This document shows, in pieces, positions 18,101-26,705 of a stretch of DNA of 64,000 nucleotides. The stretch is from Mucilaginibacter_A sp964244955. GTDB taxonomy: Bacteria > Bacteroidota > Bacteroidia > Sphingobacteriales > Sphingobacteriaceae. The position numbers and the translations under genes are program-made. The notes beneath the pieces were generated by a model that searched no databases, was not told the DNA's origin, and saw nothing but the letters and a program-made list of their open reading frames with translations. How positions within the stretch are numbered: the first letter of the stretch is position 1; each line of letters opens with the position of its first letter. The DNA is taken from positions 25,856 to 89,855 of the forward strand of contig CAXTKQ010000003.1 in NCBI GenBank assembly GCA_964244955.1, given 5' to 3'.

Positions 18101-18425
18101 CATTTTGGTCACCAACCAGCATTCTTTATCCGATGCAGAAGATTTTACCGAAGGTTACCGAACAATGGGTTTGGGCAAAGTAGTTGGCGAACCAACGGGC
18201 GGCTGGATCATTTTTACCAGCAGTGTTACCTTGGTTGACGGTTCAGTTTTGCGGATGCCGTTCAGCCGGATTACCGACCACGAAGGCAAAGATATGGAAC
18301 TGCACCCGCGCCCTGTTGACCTAACAGTTTCCCGTCAATTAGGTGAAGGGAACGCCAAAGATTCGCAGTTGGATGTTGCCGCTAAAGAGTTGTTGCAGGA
18401 AGTTGGAGGGAAGAAATCGAGATAG
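15171..18425 (+). CDS. Tricorn-like S41 peptidase with beta-propeller
   Basis: 1084 residues with a signal peptide (cut near AFAQQ, residue 24). Residues about 30-540 hold PD40/WD40-like blades, recognised by repeats of ISPDGSEIAF, YSPDGKYLAF and WSPDGKYVYF. A Thr/Pro/Lys-rich linker follows near 550-600, then a second propeller part, a PDZ domain (about 790-870) and a C-terminal S41 protease domain. The likely nucleophile is Ser987 in HSLSDAEDF, followed by GEPTGGW. It is probably a periplasmic or surface peptidase that degrades peptides. The ATG is part of a dispersed-motif copy; no upstream alternative start exists in frame nearby. Confidence 0.9.
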   Translation: MPKNLSILCFAFFLAITQAAFAQQTEKTIAGIPYYSDPAISPDGSEIAFTSGGDIWTVPAAGGEAHLLISDPAYDSRPVYSPDGKYLAFNSTRTGNGDIYSFNLKNNELKQLTFDDGNDGLSAWSPDGKYVYFSTSSHDISGMNDIYRVKTAGGTPMPVSENRYQNEFFAMPSPDGKTLALNARGIAAQQWWRKGSSHLDQSEIWLMKDGKTNSYQKITAGGAKELWPMWGKDGASVYYVSDRGGAQNLWVKTVSGTPKKLTNFTKGRVLWPTIAQNGKTIVFERDFKIWKYDVASAKTSEVNIVRRGSPAGPGTEHQKLTTQFRGLQLSPDGKKVAFVAHGDVFVASAKEGGDALRVTQTGANESQLQWSPGSNTLVYVSDRDDAAHLYQYNFITAKEVRLTNGDEDDTAPIFSPDGKMLAFVRNSKELRVLNLQTHQEKVVAKGYLGRPPFTSTGGISWSPDGSWLAYGAYGAKTFYNVYVVPVAGGESKAVSFLANTFGGDVNWSADGKYILFNTSQRTENGNVARIDLVPQRPRFREDQFQQMFVDEDTSPSSPVNPATSKPSTEKKPTAIDSINKTPVKTARPAAGSVKIVLEGIRQRLNLLPLGVDVNDLKMSKDGKTILVMAATAGQSNLYTYSLDELATEPAVLKQITSTRAPKADAQFSADGKDLFYLEQGKIQSVPIDTKTAKPLAVTAETDIDFNKEKTEIFKQAWEAQNKGFYDEKFHGTNWNDVRHAYAPLAAGATTPDELRRLLSLMVGELNASHSGISGATPLQTSTGRLGLRFDPEVYENSGKFKITEVLSLSAADLAGNIHVGDYLTAIDDRPIKPTDNLDQMLDNKINRRVSLTIGSGADTHKVTVRPVSLATEKGLLYKQWVQQQRNYVNKISNGRLGYAHLFDMSEQSLNQFYLDLDAENQSKDGVIVDVRNNNGGFVNAYALDVLTRKPYLTMTGRGMPAGPARTQLGQRTLELPTILVTNQHSLSDAEDFTEGYRTMGLGKVVGEPTGGWIIFTSSVTLVDGSVLRMPFSRITDHEGKDMELHPRPVDLTVSRQLGEGNAKDSQLDVAAKELLQEVGGKKSR

Positions 18426-18437
18426 AAATAGTTTTTA

Positions 18438-18464
18438 ATGCTTCTTTTATCACTTAAAAATTGG
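18438..18464. repeat. Dispersed motif, full-length copy
   Basis: ATGCTTCTTTTA (18438-18449), TCACT, then TAAAAATTGG ending six bases before the ATG of the next gene. It lies in the 44-base gap between the tricorn-like gene and the GNAT gene. Confidence 0.85.
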
Positions 18465-18469
18465 AATTT

Positions 18470-19207
18470 ATGAAAGATATAAAAGTTTCATTTGATCCTA
18501 CCATTAATCAAATTAAAGAAGTTAAAGCTTGGTTAATTGAAGAAGATAAAGTTTTTAAGGAAGGCTTTTTTTGTAATTGGAAACTGATTCAAAATTCACA
18601 TATAGAAAAGAAGACAGGTGTTATTATAGTAAACGAAAACGTTGTAGGTTTTATAACTTGGTTTGGCAGTGAGCCTGTTGTTTCTATTGACATTGCGGAA
18701 ATAAAACCAGGATTTAGGGGAATGGGTTATGGTAAAATTTTAGCAGAAGCTTTATTTAATAGGTTACAAATGCAAAATGTGAAGGTTTTAGAACTACATT
18801 GTCAACCTGCACAATCTGAAAAAATTTGGAAGAAGTTAGGGTTCAAGAATTTTTCAGATGTTAAAGATTTTGAAGGTTTCAACACAAATGAGGGAAGACA
18901 TCTTTATAAAATTTTAGTTCCTTTTGCTAAACCAACTAAACCTATAAAAAGAAAAGCCGAATCTATTGAACTGTGGGCAGTAGATCCTCATTTAACTAAA
19001 CGTTTTTTGCCTCAATGGATTTGGAACCTAAAGTTTGAAAAAGAAAGTAGGAAATTGATTAAACCAATTATTTTTCCTGCTAACCATGATTGGAATATTA
19101 TGTGGAAAATAGGTTCTGATATAATTGAAGAAAACAAAATAAAACATTTTCAAAAAAGCACTATTGATTTTGGAAACTTTATAATTATTGAAAATTTACT
19201 AAGATAA
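18470..19207 (+). CDS. GNAT-family N-acetyltransferase with unknown C-terminal part
   Basis: 245 residues from the ATG at 18470; a TTG nine bases earlier is in frame but lies in the repeat. Residues about 25-140 show GNAT features: VVSIDIAEIKPGFRGMGYGK is the acetyl-CoA loop (R/Q-x-x-G-x-G/A), then ELHCQPAQSEKIWKKLGF. The last 90 residues, rich in Trp and Lys, match nothing I know. The gene is much more AT-rich than its neighbours and uses A/T-ending codons, a sign of recent acquisition. Substrate unknown. Confidence 0.7.
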   Translation: MKDIKVSFDPTINQIKEVKAWLIEEDKVFKEGFFCNWKLIQNSHIEKKTGVIIVNENVVGFITWFGSEPVVSIDIAEIKPGFRGMGYGKILAEALFNRLQMQNVKVLELHCQPAQSEKIWKKLGFKNFSDVKDFEGFNTNEGRHLYKILVPFAKPTKPIKRKAESIELWAVDPHLTKRFLPQWIWNLKFEKESRKLIKPIIFPANHDWNIMWKIGSDIIEENKIKHFQKSTIDFGNFIIIENLLR

Positions 19208-19228
19208 TAACGTTAGACACGACCTGCT

Positions 19229-19274
19229 AATGCTTCTTTTACCACCTAAAAATTAGTGTGATAAAAGAAGCATT
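19229..19274. terminator. Hairpin made by two inverted dispersed-motif copies
   Basis: AATGCTTCTTTTA (19229-19241) and TAAAAGAAGCATT (19262-19274) are exact inverted repeats with a 20-base loop. They lie between two convergent genes, two bases from the stop of the YihY gene, with T-rich sequence behind. It is probably used as a bidirectional terminator. Confidence 0.75.
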
Positions 19275-19276
19275 TT

Positions 19277-20236
19277 TCATTCTCCCTCCAGCCGGTGCTG
19301 CGAAGGCAGAACTTTCACATCCTGCTCCACTTCTTTTTGTTCAACGTGGACGGCATATTCGGCAGGTTCAATTTTGTGGCCGTAATTATCTGCATAAACC
19401 TGTGTAAACTCGGCGCCAAAATATAAAATGGCTGCGGTGTAATAAATCCAAACCAAAATCACGATGATGGACCCGGCAGCACCGTAAGTAGAGCCGGTGC
19501 CGGTTGTTTGGATATAAATACCAATTAAATATTTGCCCAGCATAAACAAAAGGGAGGTAAAAAAAGCACCAGTACGCACATCGCGCCAGCCAATTTTTAC
19601 ATCGGGCAAAAACTTAAAGATGATCCCGAAAAGCACGGCAATCACCAGGAAAGTGATGCCCAGGTTGATGAGGTTGAAAAGCCGGACCGTAACTTCCGGA
19701 AAATAGTGGGTAATCTTGTTGCTTAAAGCAGAAATCAATGCACTGATAATCAGCGAAACAATTAGCAAAAAACCCAAACTGATCACCATCGAAAACGAGA
19801 TCAACCTGTTGGTAATCATCTTTAACCAGCCTTTTTTCGGCTTTGCCTTAACGCGCCAAATCAGGTTGATCGAATCCTGGATTTCCATAAAAACGCTGGT
19901 GGCACCAATAATCAAGGTAACTACGCTGGTAACTACGGCAATACCAGTTTTGCCCGATAAGGACACACTTTTGATCATTTCCTGGATTTGCAATGCCGCG
20001 CTGCTGCCCACGTATGATTTTATTTGTGGGTAAATGTTGTTTTGAATGGCATCCTGACCCAAAAAAACACTGATCAAAGAGATGACGAGCATGAGCAGCG
20101 GCGCCAGCGCAAAAACAGTATAATAAGCCAGTGCGGCACTCAGTTTTAAACCGCGGTCGTCCATAAAGCCGTTAAAAGTGGCCATTAAAACTTTTCCTGA
20201 TCTTTTAAAATATTTCCGGGCGAAGTAGTTTTTCAT
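19277..20236 (-). CDS. YihY/BrkB-family inner-membrane protein
   Basis: 319 residues with about six transmembrane segments. The family signature is visible: LKLSAALAYYTVFALAPLLMLVISL near 30-55, GATSVFMEIQDSINLIW near 110-126 and GSTYGAAGSIIVILVWIYYTAAILYFGAEFTQVY near 248-281. The C-terminal tail after 285 is charged and cytoplasmic. The family was once called RNase BN in error; its function is unknown, possibly envelope transport. Next upstream is alanine dehydrogenase, 48 bases away on the same strand. Confidence 0.88.
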   Translation of the reverse strand: MKNYFARKYFKRSGKVLMATFNGFMDDRGLKLSAALAYYTVFALAPLLMLVISLISVFLGQDAIQNNIYPQIKSYVGSSAALQIQEMIKSVSLSGKTGIAVVTSVVTLIIGATSVFMEIQDSINLIWRVKAKPKKGWLKMITNRLISFSMVISLGFLLIVSLIISALISALSNKITHYFPEVTVRLFNLINLGITFLVIAVLFGIIFKFLPDVKIGWRDVRTGAFFTSLLFMLGKYLIGIYIQTTGTGSTYGAAGSIIVILVWIYYTAAILYFGAEFTQVYADNYGHKIEPAEYAVHVEQKEVEQDVKVLPSQHRLEGE

Positions 20237-20251
20237 AATGATTTTGGCCGG

Positions 20252-20263
20252 TAAAAACAGTAT
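20252..20263. repeat. Dispersed motif, AC variant
   Basis: TAAAAACAGTAT, preceded by ATTTTGGCCGG, in the 48-base gap between the alanine dehydrogenase and YihY genes. Confidence 0.7.
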
Positions 20264-20284
20264 GCTTAAAAGCTCCGGATGTTG

Positions 20285-21511
20285 TTAACGGTTGGAAACG
20301 ATCAGCAAATCCAGGTCTTTGCTGGGGATGTTAAAACGTTCCGACAAATGCTGGCTGGTTAAATGCCCCTGGTAAATATAAACGGCATTGCGTACACCGG
20401 CTTTTTCCCAGATCACGTTTTTTAAACCGCCGTGTTCGCCGATGTCCAGCAAAATCGGGGCAAAAATATTGGTCAAAGCATAGGTTGCCGTGCGCGCCAC
20501 GCGGGAAGCAATGTTGGGCACGCAATAATGGATCACATCATATTTTCGAAAAACCGGGTTGGTGTGGTTAGTTACTTCCGAAGTTTCAAAACATCCGCCC
20601 TGGTCAATGCTCACATCAATAATCACCGAGTTTGGTTTCATCTGGCTTACGGTTTCTTCGGTAACCATAGACGGCGTACGTCCAGAAACAGCGCGCATGG
20701 CACCAATGGCCACATCGCAAGTGGTAATGGCTTTTTCCAAAACGATAGGCTGGATAACGGAAGTGAAAACACGGCTGCCAATGTTGGTTTGCAAACGGCG
20801 CAGTTTGTAAATGGAAGGATCAAAAACTTTAACCTGCGCGCCCAAGGCCAAAGCCGTTCGGGCAGCATATTCGCCAACAGTCCCGGCACCCAAAATCACA
20901 ATTTCGGTTGGCGGAACGCCGGTGATACCGCCCAGCATCAAGCCTTTGCCGTTAAAAACATTGCTTAAATATTCGGCAGCAATCAAAATGGAAGTAGCGC
21001 CAACAATTTCGCTCATGGCACGGACTACGCTTAAAGAACCGCCTTCGTCCTGTAAGTTTTCAAAGCAAAGTGCGGTTATTTTTTTGTTGATAAGCGCGTG
21101 CAGGTATTCGGCTTTGATAGTGGTGGTTTGCAACGTCGAGATCAAAGTCTGGTTCATCTTCATCAGCTCGATCTCGGCCAAAGTTGGCGGCGCAATTTTC
21201 AGGATGATGTCGGCCTGGTAAACCTGCTGTGTGTCGTACACAATTTGTGCACCCTGCTCGCTGTAATTGTTGTCGGTAAAATTGGCGGCCAGGCCGGCGT
21301 TTGATTCTAAAATAACCGTGTGCCCGTTATTTACTAAAGTGGCCACCGAAAGCGGCGTAATGGCAATTCGGTTTTCCTGGAACGAAGTCTCCTTCGGGAT
21401 GCCGATGTACAGCTTGTTTTTTTTGTTCCGCACCTCCAGCATTGATTCCTGCGGCTGCATCATGGCCTGCTTGGCGATATCAGAAAAACCACTTAATGTG
21501 CCTGAACTCAT
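20285..21511 (-). CDS. ald: Alanine dehydrogenase family protein
   Basis: 408 residues from the Met of MSSGTLSGFSDIAKQAMM; an in-frame Met 12 codons upstream lies in AT-rich leader sequence and is less likely. Matches to alanine dehydrogenase / PNT N-domain: GIPKETSFQENRIAITP near 36-52, a Rossmann motif VILGAGTVGEYAARTALALGA near 200, and VIIDVSIDQGGCFETSE near 295. It should interconvert L-alanine and pyruvate with NAD. The extra N-terminal 30 residues are usual in this phylum. It follows tsaE on the same strand after 55 bases. Confidence 0.85.
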   Translation of the reverse strand: MSSGTLSGFSDIAKQAMMQPQESMLEVRNKKNKLYIGIPKETSFQENRIAITPLSVATLVNNGHTVILESNAGLAANFTDNNYSEQGAQIVYDTQQVYQADIILKIAPPTLAEIELMKMNQTLISTLQTTTIKAEYLHALINKKITALCFENLQDEGGSLSVVRAMSEIVGATSILIAAEYLSNVFNGKGLMLGGITGVPPTEIVILGAGTVGEYAARTALALGAQVKVFDPSIYKLRRLQTNIGSRVFTSVIQPIVLEKAITTCDVAIGAMRAVSGRTPSMVTEETVSQMKPNSVIIDVSIDQGGCFETSEVTNHTNPVFRKYDVIHYCVPNIASRVARTATYALTNIFAPILLDIGEHGGLKNVIWEKAGVRNAVYIYQGHLTSQHLSERFNIPSKDLDLLIVSNR

Positions 21512-21566
21512 AATTATTTTAAATTTCCGGTTGCTGAAATTAAGCAAATATAAGCCCTTTTGCAGA

Positions 21567-21989
21567 TTAAATTTTCGCTATTGTTAATTTTCGGTGTTGA
21601 TCGGGCTGCACTTCCAGCAAAACTTCAAGGTAATTTTGGGGCAAAAGGCCGGGGATTTTTTCCGGCCACTCGATCAAACAGTAATTACCCGAAGATAAAT
21701 ATTCTTCAAAACCCAAATCCAAAGCTTCCAACTGGTTTTTTAACCGGTAAAAATCGAAGTGGTAAACGATGCCTTTTGGATAATGATATTCGTTGACGAT
21801 AGAAAAAGTTGGACTGGAAACCGCATCTTTTACGCCCAAAGCCGTACAAAAAGCTTTGATAAAAGTAGTTTTGCCGGCACCCATTTCTCCGGAAAAAAGC
21901 AAAACTTTAGTTTGGTTTTTTTCTGCAAAGCCAATCAATTGCGTTGCTGCTTCGGGTAATTCATCTATACTGATGGCATCAATTTGCAT
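21567..21989 (-). CDS. tsaE: tRNA t6A biosynthesis ATPase TsaE
   Basis: 140 residues from the Met at 21989, the normal TsaE length; the frame stays open 42 codons further up but that part has no family similarity. Walker A GEMGAGKTT at 34-42, then VSSPTFSIVNEY, YHFDFYRLKN and LIEWPEKI are diagnostic. TsaE drives the TsaB/TsaD cycle that adds threonylcarbamoyl to A37 of ANN-decoding tRNAs. It lies upstream of ald and divergent from the SH3 protein gene. Confidence 0.92.
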   Translation of the reverse strand: MQIDAISIDELPEAATQLIGFAEKNQTKVLLFSGEMGAGKTTFIKAFCTALGVKDAVSSPTFSIVNEYHYPKGIVYHFDFYRLKNQLEALDLGFEEYLSSGNYCLIEWPEKIPGLLPQNYLEVLLEVQPDQHRKLTIAKI

Positions 21990-22151
21990 AGTTTTTACGG
22001 CTGTTCGGTTTTCATTTTCATTTTCAACAAAAATAGCTTTTAATTGATTGGCAGGTTTTTTAATAGCAACAGCGTTAATATTTTTTTCGGTTAAACGTTG
22101 CCTGCCAGAAACCATCCAACAGCAAACCTCGCCATTACGGTTAAACCAAAC

Positions 22152-22772
22152 ATGAACAATTACGCTCCGGCCCGCCGTAGTTTTTTAAAAACCAGGACAA
22201 TTGATGTTACGTTTACCGTGATTCTGGGCTTGCTTACTGCGGTTTTTGGTTATTACGTTTTCACTTCGATCCGCAATTTTAAAGCAGCAAAAACTAAAAA
22301 AACGCTGGTGGCGGTTGCCCTTCCTCATCATAAAACCATTCGCCATAAAATTAAACACCGCGCAAAAGTTTTTGCCAAAAGTGCGCCTCCTAAAATTCCG
22401 GTTATTGATACTTCCGAAGTTGTTTCTTCCCAACAAAAACCAATTTTGCTACCTCAAATTTATGCCGATAAAAACAGTATGGGCAGTTCGGCCATTGATG
22501 GCAGTTTGAATCAAACTAAACCTATTATAGAAACACAAAGCACTGAAAAACAGCCAATAAAAGAAGCATCGCTGCCTTATACCACTTATTTGCGGGCGAA
22601 CGAAACAGGCGTTATCAACATGCGGAAGTTTGATAACTACGGTTCGGAGATCATCAAAGTGATCCCAACCAATTCTGAAGTTTCGGTTTTGGAACGAGGA
22701 ACGGTTTATTACAAAGTGCTTTTTGAAAATACCACCGGCTACGTGGCCAAATGGAACGTTATAAAAAAGTAA
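22152..22772 (+). CDS. Membrane-anchored protein with C-terminal SH3-like domain
   Basis: 206 residues from the ATG at 22152 (MNNYAPARRSF), chosen because the frame further up overlaps the tsaE region. One transmembrane segment near 18-40 follows a basic N-terminus. A Lys/Pro-rich linker contains two dispersed-motif copies (22469-22480, 22558-22569). The last 65 residues, from TTYLRANETGVINMRKFDN to GYVAKWNVIKK, look like a bacterial SH3 domain, which often binds cell wall. Function unknown. Confidence 0.6.
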   Translation: MNNYAPARRSFLKTRTIDVTFTVILGLLTAVFGYYVFTSIRNFKAAKTKKTLVAVALPHHKTIRHKIKHRAKVFAKSAPPKIPVIDTSEVVSSQQKPILLPQIYADKNSMGSSAIDGSLNQTKPIIETQSTEKQPIKEASLPYTTYLRANETGVINMRKFDNYGSEIIKVIPTNSEVSVLERGTVYYKVLFENTTGYVAKWNVIKK

Positions 22773-22805
22773 GTTTGCTTCGGATATTTACAGTTTAATT
22801 TTTAG

Positions 22806-25800
22806 GTGGGCAAGCAATTCGATCAGGAAAACAACCAGCGAAAAGGTCAAGTCGTTTTACAAGGCTTGACGATACCGGATTTAACGGAGGTGCTTATTTC
22901 CCGCCATACTTCTGTTGCTGTTGTTCCCGATCCGGTTGCGCACCATTACATTTTCCCAACAGAAATCGAACCTAATCACGGCGTTTTTACCAACTTGCGC
23001 AACAAGCAGGATTTTTTGCCGGTAACGGTAATCCAGGAAGCCGGAACGGTGTTTTTAACTTGCGCTTGCAAAGAAAAGCACGAGTTTTTGTGCGAACACC
23101 AGGCCATCGTTTTAACAGCGATCCTGAAAAAAGAAGATTTTCGGGTTTTTTATGACGACCGATTGCGCCACGAAAGGCTGAAAAAATTTGCTGCAGATTA
23201 TGGTTTGGAACAGGAAACGGACTTGAACCAATTTTTCAAGATCAATTTTGAAGATAAACAACTCAGGATCAGCGCAAAATCACCGGAACTGCTTCCAGTA
23301 ACGAAAGAAAGCCTGAACTTGTTGAAATCCATAATTGTGGATGATTCGGTTCCGGCAACAGCCGAAGACCAGGCCGTTTGCGTTGTCCTCAAACAACATA
23401 AATATTACAAGTATTTGTTGATTGAGTTGTACCAAAGCCAGCGGACGAAAGAAGGCAAAATTAAAAACCCGCTGACACTGATGCCGCCGCTGGATTTTAT
23501 TTGGAAAACGGATGACGGCGAGCATTTAAAGTTTTATACGGCTGTCCATAAATTCCAAAACCACCAGCAAAAAGAAGTTAACGAGGCGGATATTTCGGCT
23601 TTGAAAGCCATTGTTAAAAACCCGTCGGGTTATGAGTTTTATTACCATGACAACGAAATTTCGGAAAACATCACGGCTTCGTCCATCTTTCCGGTTGCTG
23701 TTGCTTTATTAAAGGAGGAACCAAAATTGACCGTTCAGGCGAAAGAGCAATTTTTTGAACTTTCGGGCAGCGTGGAGATTGAGCAGCAAATTTATGCTTT
23801 AAAAGATTTGCCAATCTGGGTTACTTATTTTATCCGGGTTGAAGAAAAATTGTATCTGGTCAACAACTTGCAAGCTTTAAATGTGATTGCTTTGCTCAGC
23901 AAAAAACACGAAAACTTGTTGGTGCATGTTTCTAAATTTCAGGAGTTTAAAAATCAATTACTGTCAAAACTGGAGGAAAAGATCAGCGTCAATTACTCGC
24001 ATATTCCGGTTGCTACGCCGGTTCAGTTGGAAAAGGAAGGCTTCAGCCAGGAGAAAGAAAAGATCATTTATCTTTCGGATTTTGGTGCGTACGTGATGAT
24101 TATCCCGGTGATGCGTTATGGCGAAGTGGAAATTTCCATCCGTACAAAAAAACTCATTTATACGGTTGATGCACAGGGAAAAGAGTTTCAGGTGCCGCGC
24201 GACGAGGAGGAGGAAGACCAGTTTACGGCCTTGCTGATTAAACAACATCCGTATTTTGAAGAGCAGCTTTCTGATCCGCTGCACTATTTTTACCTGCATA
24301 AAAAACGCTTTTTGCAGGAAGGCTGGTTTTTGAATGTTTTTGAGGAATGGCAAAGGCACAACATCACTATTCTGGGTTTTAACGAACTGGAAAGCAATCG
24401 GTTAAACCCAAACAAAGTAAAGATTACGATCCGGGTTTTGAGCGGCACGAACTGGTTTAACAGCAATATCAATGCACGTTTCGGCAAAACGAAAGCTACA
24501 TTAAAGCAAATTTACCGGGCCGTAAAAAACCGGACGAAATACGTGTATCTGGACGATGGAACGTTGGGGATTTTGCCCGATGAATGGATCGAAAAATTTA
24601 ACCATTATTTTAATTCGGGCGAGGTTGAAGGTGATGATAACTTGCGGATTTCTAAAAGCAATTATGCTTTGATTGAGCAGCTTTTTGACGAGCAAATGCT
24701 GGACGAAAACGTAAAAGCCGAGATCGGCAATTATCAGCAAAAGCTCACCAATTTTAGTGCGGTAAAAACAGTATCCGTTCCCCAGGAATTTCGGGGCGAA
24801 CTTCGGCCGTACCAACAGCAGGGTTTAAGCTGGCTCAACTTTTTGGATGATTTTAATTTTGGCGGCTGTTTGGCCGACGATATGGGTTTGGGGAAATCGG
24901 TACAAATCATCGCCTTTATTTTATCTCTACGGAAAAAGGTAAAGCAAAATACCAACTTGCTGATCGTACCAACGTCGCTGATTTTTAACTGGCAGCAGGA
25001 GCTAGAAAAGTTTGCGCCAAGCATCCGGGTTTTAACAATTTACGGTGCGGACAGGATTAAAAGCGCACAGGACTTTGACCAATACGAAGTAATCCTAACT
25101 TCTTACGGAACGCTGCTTGCTGACATTAACTTTTTAAAAGATTACGTTTTTAATTACGTGTTTCTGGATGAATCGCAGCAAATTAAAAACCCGGAATCGC
25201 AACGTTACAAAGCCGCGTGTTTGTTAAAATCCAAAAACCGGATGGTGATCACGGGCACGCCTGTGGAAAATAATACGTTTGATTTGTTCGGTCAGTTATC
25301 TTTTGCCTGTCCGGGTTTGCTGGGCAGCAAATCGTACTTTAAACGGTTGTATTCCGAACCGATTGACAAATTTAAAAGCAGCAAACGCACGGCAGAATTG
25401 CAACATAAAATAAAGCCATTTATGCTGCGCCGAACGAAACAGCAAGTTGCAGCCGAACTTCCGGAAAAAACAGAAATGGTTTTGTATTGCGAAATGAAGC
25501 CCGAACAGCGCAGCATTTACAATGCTTACGAAAAGGAATTCCGGGATTATATTTCGGCAACAACCGGCGATGAACTGAAAAAAAGCGCGATGCACGTGTT
25601 GAAAGGGATTACGCGGCTCCGGCAAATTTGCGACTCGCCGCAACTGATTAAAGGCGAAAAAATGCCTGGAAATGCTTCTGCCAAAATTGAGTTTTTGCTG
25701 GAGGAAATAGCAGGCAAAATCCATCAGCATAAAATATTGGTGTTCTCGCAGTTTGTTTCGATGCTGGAACTGATACGGGAAGAATTGGTTAAGAAAAAAA

Positions 25801-26180
25801 TCGGCTTTGCGTATTTGACCGGACAAACACGGAAGCGGCAAGCCGTGATCGAAAAATTTCAGCAGGATGCGGAAACCCGCGTTTTCCTGATCAGTTTAAA
25901 AGCCGGCGGCACCGGTTTAAATTTAACGGAAGCGGATTATGTTTACCTCGTAGACCCTTGGTGGAACCCGGCGGTAGAAAACCAGGCGATTGACCGTTGC
26001 CACCGCATTGGCCAGGATAAAAATATTGTTGCCGTGCGGTTGATTTGCCCCGATACGGTGGAGGAAAAAATCATGCTGTTGCAACAGCATAAAAACGAAC
26101 TGGCCAATGATTTGGTCAAAACTAAAAATTCGTTTTTTAATGGGTTGGGGAAAGATGGGTTGTTGGAATTGTTGTCGTAA
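22806..26180 (+). CDS. SWIM-zinc-finger SNF2-family helicase
   Basis: 1124 residues starting at GTG 22806. A SWIM zinc finger (CACKEKHEFLCEH, about 79-91) is followed by a long unknown region and then the SNF2 ATPase: motif I LADDMGLGKSVQ near 693, motif II LDESQQIKNPES near 788, ITGTPVENN, and C-terminal motifs V and VI (LISLKAGGTGLNLTEADYVYLVDPWWNPAVE, then DRCHRIGQ). Such proteins translocate on double-stranded DNA; the cellular role in this phylum is unknown. Its TAA stop is part of a dispersed-motif copy (26178-26189). Confidence 0.9.
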   Translation: MGKQFDQENNQRKGQVVLQGLTIPDLTEVLISRHTSVAVVPDPVAHHYIFPTEIEPNHGVFTNLRNKQDFLPVTVIQEAGTVFLTCACKEKHEFLCEHQAIVLTAILKKEDFRVFYDDRLRHERLKKFAADYGLEQETDLNQFFKINFEDKQLRISAKSPELLPVTKESLNLLKSIIVDDSVPATAEDQAVCVVLKQHKYYKYLLIELYQSQRTKEGKIKNPLTLMPPLDFIWKTDDGEHLKFYTAVHKFQNHQQKEVNEADISALKAIVKNPSGYEFYYHDNEISENITASSIFPVAVALLKEEPKLTVQAKEQFFELSGSVEIEQQIYALKDLPIWVTYFIRVEEKLYLVNNLQALNVIALLSKKHENLLVHVSKFQEFKNQLLSKLEEKISVNYSHIPVATPVQLEKEGFSQEKEKIIYLSDFGAYVMIIPVMRYGEVEISIRTKKLIYTVDAQGKEFQVPRDEEEEDQFTALLIKQHPYFEEQLSDPLHYFYLHKKRFLQEGWFLNVFEEWQRHNITILGFNELESNRLNPNKVKITIRVLSGTNWFNSNINARFGKTKATLKQIYRAVKNRTKYVYLDDGTLGILPDEWIEKFNHYFNSGEVEGDDNLRISKSNYALIEQLFDEQMLDENVKAEIGNYQQKLTNFSAVKTVSVPQEFRGELRPYQQQGLSWLNFLDDFNFGGCLADDMGLGKSVQIIAFILSLRKKVKQNTNLLIVPTSLIFNWQQELEKFAPSIRVLTIYGADRIKSAQDFDQYEVILTSYGTLLADINFLKDYVFNYVFLDESQQIKNPESQRYKAACLLKSKNRMVITGTPVENNTFDLFGQLSFACPGLLGSKSYFKRLYSEPIDKFKSSKRTAELQHKIKPFMLRRTKQQVAAELPEKTEMVLYCEMKPEQRSIYNAYEKEFRDYISATTGDELKKSAMHVLKGITRLRQICDSPQLIKGEKMPGNASAKIEFLLEEIAGKIHQHKILVFSQFVSMLELIREELVKKKIGFAYLTGQTRKRQAVIEKFQQDAETRVFLISLKAGGTGLNLTEADYVYLVDPWWNPAVENQAIDRCHRIGQDKNIVAVRLICPDTVEEKIMLLQQHKNELANDLVKTKNSFFNGLGKDGLLELLS

Positions 26181-26183
26181 AAG

Positions 26184-26245
26184 AAGCATCGGTCGGCTTT
26201 CAAAAAAATGAGATGCTTTTTTTAGCAAAAAAAGTTTGCCGACCG
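26184..26245 (+). terminator. Terminator with an overlapping second inverted repeat
   Basis: AAGCATC (26184-26190) pairs with GATGCTT (26212-26218), followed by a T run: a plausible terminator for the helicase gene, built partly from a dispersed-motif copy. Overlapping it, CGGTCGGC (26190-26197) and GCCGACCG (26238-26245) form a second perfect 8 bp stem. The two pairings share one base and cross, so they compete. Confidence 0.55.
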
Positions 26246-26461
26246 AGATCAGATGTAGTTGCCCATATGCTCCAAATGCTGTTTGCAATTGCAAGACAAA
26301 AGCAACCAAATGAACGTAATGGGAACCAGTAAAGAACTGTTTTTTGTTCTGACTTTGTTTAAAATCTGCTTTAATTTTGTTTTCTTTTAAAATATTATTG
26401 CTTATGTTTGAAACAAATTCGACGCAAATACGTCAAACAAACACATAAAAATTTTCCGGCT

Positions 26462-26704
26462 ATGAAAGACGCTCTTAATGATACATTGGCAGCGATGGAC
26501 TCAACCTTTACTGCATTTGGAAAATTATTTAAATTTTACTTCGTCCCCAATAATGATGTCATGAGCGACGAAGCCAAAAAAATATTTTCAAACGATGCAG
26601 ATCGAAAAAAGTATATTGATGCAGTAGAATATTTAAAAAAAAACCCAACAGAAACGAAAGAAATTGAACTTTCAACCAAAGAAAAATTAACATTAATGTC
26701 TTAA
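26462..26704 (+). CDS. Small unknown protein, first gene of an AT-rich pair
   Basis: 80 residues from the ATG at 26462 (MKDALNDTLAAMDSTFTAF); a TTG 18 codons upstream is less likely because a different short ATG frame lies there. It looks soluble and helical, ending in Lys/Glu-rich sequence with LKKNPTETKEIELSTKEK. I do not recognise it. It lies one base before the next gene, so the two are co-expressed, and both are much more AT-rich than the helicase upstream. A 281-base gap (26181-26461) before it holds the terminator and otherwise nothing clear. Confidence 0.55.
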   Translation: MKDALNDTLAAMDSTFTAFGKLFKFYFVPNNDVMSDEAKKIFSNDADRKKYIDAVEYLKKNPTETKEIELSTKEKLTLMS

Positions 26705-26705
26705 A

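Noticed and set aside
26404..26448. 14-codon ATG frame just before the 80-residue unknown gene
   Set aside because: Too short and without features; kept only as a reason to prefer the ATG at 26462 for the next gene.
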